This document shows positions 8,158 through 14,065 of a stretch of DNA of 36,921 bases, piece after piece (position 1 is the first letter of the stretch; the number at the start of each line of letters is the position of its first letter). Below the pieces are notes generated by a model. It made no database searches, was not told where the DNA came from, and was given only the letters and a program-made list of their open reading frames with translations. The stretch lies in assembly GCA_035310145.1 (NCBI GenBank), contig DATGEL010000019.1:1-36921 (forward strand), read 5' to 3'. Made by a program: the position numbers and the translations under genes. This DNA comes from Dehalococcoidia bacterium. Its GTDB lineage: Bacteria > Chloroflexota > Dehalococcoidia > CAUJGQ01.

Positions 8158-8171
8158 GTGACGGCGATCAC
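8158..8171. promoter_or_regulatory. CRP/FNR-like palindrome, site 2
   Basis: GTGACGGCGATCAC lies 84 bases upstream of the DUF4399-like gene on the minus strand. It is probably the control site of the three-gene minus-strand unit ending at 4556. The rest of the 8075-8264 gap shows no gene. Confidence 0.6.
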
Positions 8172-8264
8172 CGTGCGCCGCGCAAGCCAGCCAGCGAGTG
8201 TGAGGCTCGTCACGCGCAGGCATGAACGATCGCTCGCCGTGCCCTGCCGCACAACGGCGCGACA

Positions 8265-8450
8265 TCAGAGCCGCACGAGCAGTACGCCGATGACGACGGC
8301 CACCACGATGCCGAGCAGCAATGCCGCGGCATTCGGCATGTCCGCAAGCAGCAAGACGACGTTGACGCCGATGCCCAGAAGCACCAGCCAGACCAGCGCC
8401 AGCGGACTGGTGACGCAGACGCATGGCCTGGCTCCCCCACGCCATCGCAC
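8265..8450 (-). CDS. Small two-helix membrane protein
   Basis: A 61-residue peptide with two hydrophobic helices (LALVWLVLLGIGVNVVLLLA and AAALLLGIVVAVVIGVLLVRL) separated by DMPN. GTG 8450 follows the stop of the upstream secreted protein by one base, which suggests coupling. No good ribosome-binding site of its own was seen. No family was recognised. Composition and position support a real gene, but a shadow reading cannot be excluded. Confidence 0.5.
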   Translation of the reverse strand: MRWRGGARPCVCVTSPLALVWLVLLGIGVNVVLLLADMPNAAALLLGIVVAVVIGVLLVRL

Positions 8451-8451
8451 G

Positions 8452-8970
8452 CTAGGCGCGCAACGCAGAGCGACAGGAGCCGCTCGCCATGTTGCTCACG
8501 GGCTCACGCATCGACCGCCAATCCCAGTTCACCACCAGGCCGTAATACGTAACGTCTGGGGTCACGGGCAAGGAGAGGCTGTTACCCGTCACCCAGTCGT
8601 TCTGGGCCGTATCGACCTCGCGGAAGCTGCCGATGCTGAGCCGCGCCCGCTGCGTCGAGACCTGGACGTGGTAGTTTTCAACCTCCGGCAGCGCGGACCA
8701 GCTCCAGGTGAGGGTGCGGCCATCTGCACCGCACACCGGCGGGTACATCGTCACGAAGGCGCCGATCGGCAGCGGCTCAATGGCGTCGCGCTGCCGTCCA
8801 GGCTCAACGCCTGCCGGTGAGGGCTCGATCTGACAGGGAGCCTTCGCGATCGGCCTGCCTCCGATCGGAACGGCGACGATGCTCCAGGCAGCGAGCAGTC
8901 CGGCGACGGGCACGGTGATGGGCTTCCTGACCCGTGGCGGCGATGGACCATGATGCGTTGCGCGCTGCAT
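8452..8970 (-). CDS. Hypothetical secreted protein, fibronectin-III-like
   Basis: A 172-residue protein with a basic N-terminus and a hydrophobic segment (VPVAGLLAAWSIVAVPIGG), which suggests export. The C-terminal half (LTWSWSALPEVENYHVQVST, then VTGNSLSLPVTPDVTYYGLVVNWDW) reads like a single fibronectin type III or similar beta-sandwich, where a W..V....Y.V.V pattern is usual. The start at 8970 is supported by AGAGGAGG seven bases upstream. Longer frames to 9537 lack signal-like content. A regulon palindrome lies 137 bases upstream (9107-9120). Function is unknown. Confidence 0.6.
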   Translation of the reverse strand: MQRATHHGPSPPRVRKPITVPVAGLLAAWSIVAVPIGGRPIAKAPCQIEPSPAGVEPGRQRDAIEPLPIGAFVTMYPPVCGADGRTLTWSWSALPEVENYHVQVSTQRARLSIGSFREVDTAQNDWVTGNSLSLPVTPDVTYYGLVVNWDWRSMREPVSNMASGSCRSALRA

Positions 8971-9106
8971 GCGCGTGCCTCCTCTGCAGGCACGGCGCGT
9001 TTCGCCGCGGCAGAAGGGCGCCGGCACGACCTCGCCGCACGAGCCGCCCACCCGGGGCTGTTCATCCCGGCCGATCCCGATCGGCACCGCTCCGGACCCG
9101 AAGACC

Positions 9107-9120
9107 GTGACGACGATCAC
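9107..9120. promoter_or_regulatory. CRP/FNR-like palindrome, site 3
   Basis: GTGACGACGATCAC lies in the 334-bp divergent gap between the secreted protein (minus strand) and the DUF3179 gene (plus strand), nearer the minus-strand gene. Apart from sites 3 and 4 the gap shows nothing else. Confidence 0.55.
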
Positions 9121-9235
9121 CGGTCCGAACAATTTGGCTCGGCGGGCGCCGGTTGTGTGAACTTCGTCACGCCGGCATCTCTCCGCCATGCCCGAGGGGC
9201 CACGCGCCCGCGCTGAGAACCATGCGCGGCGCAGC

Positions 9236-9249
9236 GTGACTCCGATCAC
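9236..9249. promoter_or_regulatory. CRP/FNR-like palindrome, site 4
   Basis: GTGACTCCGATCAC lies 55 bases upstream of the DUF3179 lipoprotein start. The right half GATCAC is identical in all five sites. Confidence 0.55.
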
Positions 9250-9304
9250 TGAACGGAGGGCGAGTCGTGGGTATGCCTGACGTGCAGAGTCAAGGGGATG
9301 CGCG

Positions 9305-10540
9305 ATGATTGGCTGCTCGCGCCCCGACCACACACCGGCCCGCCTCAGGCTCGGAGCGTTTGCCCTTCTCGCAATGCTGGTGCTGGCTGCCGGCTGCGAC
9401 GGAGCCGTGCGGCACGCTGCCAACGCACGCCCTGCCACGCCCGCGACTCGCGCGACGCAAACCGCAAGTTCGGCGCCGGCCGCGGCGCCCAATGAGCCGG
9501 TCCACTTCAGCAAGGCCGGGTGGAAGACGGACTTCACGCGTCACAGCGTGGACCTGCGGGAGATCGATTCAGGCGGTCCGTCGCGAGACGGCATCCCGCC
9601 GCTGGACAAGCCGTCGTTCCGGCCCGTGCCCGACGGCGACGGCTTTCTCACGGCCGTGGAGCCGGTCATCGCCTTTGAGCATAACGGCGACGCCCGCGCC
9701 TATCCCCTGCAGATCTTGATCTGGCACGAGATCGTCAACGACACGGTCGGCGGCCTCCCCGTCACCGTCACCTTCTGCCCGCTCTGCAACACCGCGATCG
9801 TTTTCGACCGCACGCTCGACGGCCGCGTGCTCGACTTCGGCACCACCGGCAACCTGCTTGACTCGGATCTGGTGATGTACGACCGGCAAACCGAGTCCTG
9901 GTGGCAGCAGTTCGCCGGCGAGGCAATCGTCGGCGAACTCACCGGTAAGCAGCTGACCTACCTGCCGGCCGCGGTCGTCTCCTGGGCGCAGTTCAAGGAG
10001 CGCTACCCGCGGGGCGCGGTGCTTTCGCGTGACACGGGCTACGATCGACCGTACGGCGAGAATCCGTACGCCGGCTACGACAACGCGGCGGACCCGCCCT
10101 TCCTCTACAACGGCAGCATCGACAAGCGCCTGCTGCCGAAGGAGCACGTCGTGACCGTGGCGATCAACGATGAGGCGGTCGCATACCCGTTCCGTGTCCT
10201 GCAGAAGGCCCAGGTGGTGAACGACACGGTCGACAACGAGCCGATCGTGATCTTCTGGCAGAAAGGCACAACGTCGGCGCTCGATGCTGAACAGATCGCG
10301 AAGTCGGTGGACATCGGCAGCGCCACGGCGTTCAGCGCGCTGCTCGACGGCCGGCGCTTAACCTTCCAGGCGGTGAACGGCGGCTTCACGGATGCGGAGA
10401 GCGGCAGCCAGTGGAGTGTGCTGGGCCGCGCCACCGCCGGGCCGCTGCAGGGTCGCCAGTTGCCGGCCATCGTGCACGGCACACCCTTCTGGTTCGCCGC
10501 CGCCGTCGCCTATCCGAAGATTCGAGTGTACGCCCCGTAG
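9305..10540 (+). CDS. DUF3179 family lipoprotein
   Basis: A 411-residue exported protein. The signal ends in a lipobox LAAGC (C31) and is followed by a short Ala/Thr linker. The body is a full DUF3179 domain: PVIAFEHNGDARAYPLQILIWHEIVNDTVGG, then VTFCPLCNTAIVFDR with the conserved C-P-L-C, and a second half repeating the pattern (EAVAYPFRVLQKAQVVNDTV). The family is common near redox and copper genes, but its biochemical role is not established. The CPLC pair could bind a metal or form a disulfide. ATG 9305 has AAGGGG about seven bases upstream. Its 3' end overlaps the convergent bacilliredoxin frame. Confidence 0.9.
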   Translation: MIGCSRPDHTPARLRLGAFALLAMLVLAAGCDGAVRHAANARPATPATRATQTASSAPAAAPNEPVHFSKAGWKTDFTRHSVDLREIDSGGPSRDGIPPLDKPSFRPVPDGDGFLTAVEPVIAFEHNGDARAYPLQILIWHEIVNDTVGGLPVTVTFCPLCNTAIVFDRTLDGRVLDFGTTGNLLDSDLVMYDRQTESWWQQFAGEAIVGELTGKQLTYLPAAVVSWAQFKERYPRGAVLSRDTGYDRPYGENPYAGYDNAADPPFLYNGSIDKRLLPKEHVVTVAINDEAVAYPFRVLQKAQVVNDTVDNEPIVIFWQKGTTSALDAEQIAKSVDIGSATAFSALLDGRRLTFQAVNGGFTDAESGSQWSVLGRATAGPLQGRQLPAIVHGTPFWFAAAVAYPKIRVYAP

Positions 10541-10981
10541 CCGACCGGCATGCGGCGGGCGTGTAGCACGGGGCCACGGGGCGCGATTGCAAGCGGCGAC
10601 CCGCGCAGCGCAGGATAGCTCGTTAACCGTCAGCCGTGCCAGCGCCGCAAGAATCGCCCTCGATGTGATCTTGCCGTGGGAGGCGCTCCAGACCGCTCGT
10701 CCTCCGCGAAAGAGGATGAGCTGCGGCGATGCGTGCTTGATCCCGGTGACCCGCGCGACCGCGCGACCCAGCTCGCTCTTTGCAGCCACATCGATGCGCG
10801 CAACCGCAACGCTGCTCTCCATAACCTGTGCCGCGGCGAAGTTGCTGATCGGGCAGTACGGATCGTCCAGGAACAGGAAGAGCGGACCGTGCGCCGAGAC
10901 GCGCACGAGTTCAGCAAGGTCTTCCTCGCTGGCGACCACACTGAACCCAGCGGCCCTCGTTCTCGACGAAGCGCTCATCAT
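10358..10981 (-). CDS. YtxJ/BrxC-type monothiol bacilliredoxin with long C-terminal extension
   Basis: A 207-residue product. Residues about 12-125 match the bacilliredoxin family: PLFLFLDDPYCPISNFAAAQV with the single active Cys43 in CPIS, a VARIDV strand, GIKHASPQLILFRGGRAVWSASHGKIT with the cis-Pro. The family acts in thiol repair and is normally about 110 residues. Here no stop appears after that domain, and the frame runs on through an Arg/Gly/Ala-rich tail of about 80 residues that is antisense to the last 61 codons of the DUF3179 gene. The tail is probably not structured. Of two adjacent ATG codons (10981 and 10978), both follow GGAGG. A palindrome for this divergent promoter lies at 11080. 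Confidence 0.75.
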   Translation of the reverse strand: MMSASSRTRAAGFSVVASEEDLAELVRVSAHGPLFLFLDDPYCPISNFAAAQVMESSVAVARIDVAAKSELGRAVARVTGIKHASPQLILFRGGRAVWSASHGKITSRAILAALARLTVNELSCAARVAACNRAPWPRATRPPHAGRLRGVHSNLRIGDGGGEPEGCAVHDGRQLATLQRPGGGAAQHTPLAAALRIREAAVHRLEG

Positions 10982-11079
10982 GCGTCCTCCCGCACTCTCC
11001 CGCGCCACTCATCCGGTCGCTGTCCGCGTGACCTGACCCCTGCACGACCAACGTTCTGGTCTTCTCGCACTGGCCGGCG

Positions 11080-11093
11080 GTGATCGCGATCAC
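11080..11093. promoter_or_regulatory. CRP/FNR-like palindrome, site 5
   Basis: GTGATCGCGATCAC is identical to site 1. It lies between the divergent bacilliredoxin (start 10981) and thioredoxin lipoprotein (start 11215) genes, at about 100 and 120 bases from their starts, so it could serve both. Confidence 0.6.
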
Positions 11094-11214
11094 GGATCGC
11101 CCCTGGTACCTGAGCACAATGGCGACAGCAGGTATTCGCGCCAGTGCGGTTGCCGGAGCTGCCACGGAGACGTACGGTACCGCGGAGCGTGTCCCAGAAG
11201 CGCAGGGGAACGAG

Positions 11215-11877
11215 ATGGGAACGGTGTGTTGGCCGGCGATGCGTCGACCACGTTGCGGATCGTGGCGGGCGAGCCGCACCGTCGTGCCCATCGCCGCCGT
11301 CCTGATCGGTATCTTCGCCGCCTGCGGATCGGCCGGTAGCAGGGTCGCGCGGACGGCCGAACCACCCGCCGCGCCGGCGAGCGCACCGGCCGTCGCGTCC
11401 GTGCCGGCACCGCAGGCAACGCGGCGAGCCGCCAGCTTTTCCCTTGTTGCCTATCAGGACCAGGCCACGCTCGGCGGCGACCAGCTGGACTTCAGCCGGC
11501 TGCTGGGACAGGGCAAGCCGGTGGTCCTCAACTTCTGGGCCGGTCTCTGCCCGCCGTGCCGGCAAGAGATGCCCGGCTTCCAACGTGCGTACGATGCGCT
11601 CAACGGCGCCGTCACCCTCGTGGGTGTCGATTTCGGGCCGTTCACCGGGCTGGGCAGCCACGACGACGCTCGCCGGCTGCTCCAGCAGCTCAACATCCGC
11701 TACCCGGCCGGCTACGCACTGACCGCGGAGGTGCTGCGCGCGTTCGACGCGCGCAGCATGCCGACAACCGTGCTGTTCGATGCACATGGCCGCGTGGCCA
11801 CGCGGCACGCCGGCTACTACGCCGAGGACCAGTTGCGCGCCGACATCCAGCGACTGCTGGCCGCAGCCGGCCAGTAG
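11215..11877 (+). CDS. TlpA-type thioredoxin-fold lipoprotein
   Basis: A 220-residue membrane-tethered thiol-disulfide protein. The signal anchor ends in IFAAC (C37), followed by an Ala/Pro-rich linker. The thioredoxin fold has VVLNFWAGLCPPCRQEMP with the active pair C112-PP-C115 and the cis-Pro loop SMPTTVLFDAHG. The family keeps extracytoplasmic cysteines reduced, for example for cytochrome c or copper-centre assembly. Start ATG 11215 has AGGGGA upstream; in-frame starts from 11080 would put 45 non-signal residues in front. It lies 22 bases before the truncated ccdA, its expected electron donor. Confidence 0.85.
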   Translation: MGTVCWPAMRRPRCGSWRASRTVVPIAAVLIGIFAACGSAGSRVARTAEPPAAPASAPAVASVPAPQATRRAASFSLVAYQDQATLGGDQLDFSRLLGQGKPVVLNFWAGLCPPCRQEMPGFQRAYDALNGAVTLVGVDFGPFTGLGSHDDARRLLQQLNIRYPAGYALTAEVLRAFDARSMPTTVLFDAHGRVATRHAGYYAEDQLRADIQRLLAAAGQ

Positions 11878-11899
11878 GTCGGCGCGAGCGGGGGTTGCT

Positions 11900-12740
11900 G
11901 TGCGGCATGAGCTGGCGGAGGACCGTGCAGGGCCGCAACAGCCGTGGCGGTTCGGGCGCCGTCTGCTCCCGATCGGCTTCCCCGCGGCGGCGTTGGCTGC
12001 CGCTGTGATCGGCGCCCTGCTGACTGACGCACATACCGGCGGTGTCACGGGCGGCGTCGAGCGCCTCTCGTCCTCCAGCGGCGGCTACCTTACCAGCCTC
12101 AGCAACCTGCTCCCACTCGGCTACGCCTTCGGCGCCGGCATGGTCTCTGCGGTGCATCCGTGCGGCTTCCCGATGCTGCCCGCGTACCTTGGCTTCTATC
12201 TCGGCGAAAGTGAAGATGGCCCGGCGCGGCCAACGCGCATTCGGCCGCGCCTGGCCCGTGCACTGCTAGTGAGCGCCAGCGTCACCGCCGGGTTCGTGTT
12301 GCTGTTTGCGGGTACAGGGCTGCTGATCAGCGGCGGGGCGCAGGCGCTCTCGACGGCGTTCCCCTGGATCGGTCTCGCCGTCGGCCTCGCGCTCGTCGGG
12401 GCCGGCGCCTGGATGCTGAGCGGTCGGGCCATCTACAGCGCGCTCGGCGCCCGCACGGCCGCTCGCATAGGAGGAACCGGTCAAGCGAACGTGCGTGGCT
12501 ACTTCCTCTTCGGGGTGAGCTACGGTGTCGCCTCGCTTAGCTGCACCTTGCCGATCGTTCTGGCCGCGGCAGGCGGCAGCCTCGCCGTGTCGAACCTGCC
12601 CAGCGCCTTCGCGCAGTTCGTGCTCTACGGCCTGGGCATGGGCGCCGTCATCGCCGCCCTGACGCTGAGCACCGCGGCATGCCAGGCGGCATCGCCGCCG
12701 CCGCTACCCGGCAGTCGCGCGGCCGCCGCCGTCCTTAGCG
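11900..12740 (+). pseudogene. ccdA: Truncated CcdA-type thiol-disulfide transporter
   Basis: From GTG 11900 the product has an N-terminal helix, then typical CcdA features: AVHPCGFPMLPAYLGFYLG with the first transmembrane Cys, SLSCTLPIVLAAAGG with the second, and five or six hydrophobic segments up to about 12690 (GLGMGAVIAALTLSTAA). The last helices expected in CcdA are missing. The frame continues by chance into a Pro/Arg-rich read-through that overlaps the next gene to 13093. Loss of the 3' end coincides with the left boundary of the XRE-CRISPR region, so an insertion or deletion probably removed it. The function (electron transfer from cytosolic thioredoxin to TlpA) is likely impaired. 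The 12740 end is approximate. Confidence 0.7.
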
Positions 12741-12745
12741 GCCCA

Positions 12746-12762
12746 TGTGCGAATTCCGCACA
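12746..12762. promoter_or_regulatory. Operator-like palindrome before XRE gene
   Basis: TGTGCGAATTCCGCACA has 6-bp inverted arms around AATTC. It lies 50 bases upstream of the XRE-family start, where an autoregulatory operator is usual. Confidence 0.4.
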
Positions 12763-12812
12763 CCTTCTGGAATATCCTTGTCAACTCCCTGCGTCACCGC
12801 CATACTGCCGTC

Positions 12813-13910
12813 ATGCACCTCTCCGACTCCGACATAGGCCAGAACATCCAGCGCGCCCGCTACCAGCGCGGCCTCACCCAGGCGGAGCTCGCCACCGCCG
12901 TCGGCCTCGACCGCACCGCCATCAGCCGCATCGAGGCCGGCGCCCGCAGCCTCGCCGCCACCGAGCTGGCCCGCGTCGCCGCCGCCCTCGATGCCGCCGT
13001 CCCCGACCTCCTGCAACCGGCTCCGGTGCGGCCGCACGCCCCCAGCCTGGCACGCATGCTCATGCGCGCGGCCGCCGTCACCGCCAACGATGAACCGCAG
13101 CTCGCCTGGTTCGCCGACCTGATCGAGCAGGCAAGCCCGGCCGCCGCCGCTGCGGCACTCTCCGCGCTTCCCCCGCGCCTGCACCATCTGCCCGCCGCCG
13201 CCGCCGGCGAGTTGGCGGCCCGCTGGGCGCGCCGGCGCATGGCACTCGGCCCGCTCGCCCCGCTGCACGGCCTCTCCGGCGCCCTCGCCCGGCTCGGCAT
13301 CCCCGTCGTCCTCGCCCGCTTTCCCAGCGCCTCGCGCCTCGCCGGCTGCGCCCTCACCCTGCCCGGCGGGCTGTCCGCCGTGCTGGTCAACGCCAATCAT
13401 CCCCCCGCGCGTCGGCGCTTCACCGTCGCGCACGAGCTGGCGCACCTCCTCTTCGACACCGAGAGCCTGGTCAGCGCCTGCGACGCGGGCGAGATCCGTC
13501 CCGGCCCGCGCTCGCGCCCCGAACAGCGCGCCGATGCCTTCGCCGCCGCGTTTCTGCTCCCCAGGCACACGCTCACCCCGCTGGCCGCGCCGCCGCTCGA
13601 CCTGGAACCCCTGCACGCCCTCGAGGCTGCCTACGGCGTCAGCCATGCGGCAGCCGTCCACCGGCTGCACGAGCTGCGCCTGCTCAGCGACGAACAGGCG
13701 CGCGTGCTGCGCACGCTCGGCCGGCGCCCCCGGCCAACCCGCCCTCAGGGGCCACCTGCACGCACCGCAGACACGGCGCCGAAGGCCACGGCGCCGCCCT
13801 TCCGCCTCGCCGGCGAGTCGCTCGCGCGCCTGCTCGGCGATGCCGGCGCCCGCCGCGCCGGCGACCACCACGGCTACGAAGTCGTTGCCGATGCAGAAGT
13901 CGTGCCCTGA
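12813..13910 (+). CDS. XRE-ImmA/IrrE family regulator-protease
   Basis: A 365-residue fusion. Residues about 8-62 form an XRE helix-turn-helix (IQRARYQRGLTQAELATAVGLDRTAISRIEAGAR). After an Ala-rich linker comes an ImmA/IrrE zinc-peptidase domain with RRFTVAHELAHLLFD (H207-E208-x2-H211) and RADAFAAAFLLP, which supplies the third ligand region. In COG2856 proteins such domains cleave or sense repressors, as in ICE and prophage induction. The tail (about 310-365) is Pro/Ala/Arg-rich. The start is placed at ATG 12813 at the beginning of homology; the frame opens at 12747. It lies directly before the cas operon on the same strand, 155 bases away, so control of CRISPR or of a mobile island is possible but unproven. 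Confidence 0.85.
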   Translation: MHLSDSDIGQNIQRARYQRGLTQAELATAVGLDRTAISRIEAGARSLAATELARVAAALDAAVPDLLQPAPVRPHAPSLARMLMRAAAVTANDEPQLAWFADLIEQASPAAAAAALSALPPRLHHLPAAAAGELAARWARRRMALGPLAPLHGLSGALARLGIPVVLARFPSASRLAGCALTLPGGLSAVLVNANHPPARRRFTVAHELAHLLFDTESLVSACDAGEIRPGPRSRPEQRADAFAAAFLLPRHTLTPLAAPPLDLEPLHALEAAYGVSHAAAVHRLHELRLLSDEQARVLRTLGRRPRPTRPQGPPARTADTAPKATAPPFRLAGESLARLLGDAGARRAGDHHGYEVVADAEVVP

Positions 13911-14005
13911 GCCGGCGCCAGGTCCGTCGAACTTCCAAGCGCGGCGAGGAACTCTGATCGAACCGTTGGAATATTGTCAGAACGTCCCACCTTCTGGGAG
14001 GAGGG

Positions 14006-14036
14006 GTCCCTGTCGGAGCGTAGCGACACAGGGGAC
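14006..14036 (+). promoter_or_regulatory. Hairpin in the cas3 upstream region
   Basis: GTCCC plus TGTCG (14006-14015) pair with CGACA (14024-14028) and GGGAC (14032-14036), with a three-base bulge and an 8-base loop. The hairpin ends 29 bases before the cas3 start. It may act as a 5'-UTR control element or be the remnant of a repeat. Most of the 13911-14065 gap is taken up by this hairpin and a TGGAATATTGTCA stretch at 13967-13979. Confidence 0.4.
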
Positions 14037-14065
14037 ACAGTAGAGCCCATAGAGGAAGTGAAGCT

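Noticed and set aside
8971-9537. Extension of the secreted beta protein frame upstream of 8970
   Set aside because: It would cover both regulon palindromes and the DUF3179 start; the ribosome-binding site supports 8970.
12741-13093. Continuation of the ccdA frame into the XRE gene
   Set aside because: The extension is Pro/Arg-rich, lacks membrane segments and lies on the +2 frame of a well-supported gene.
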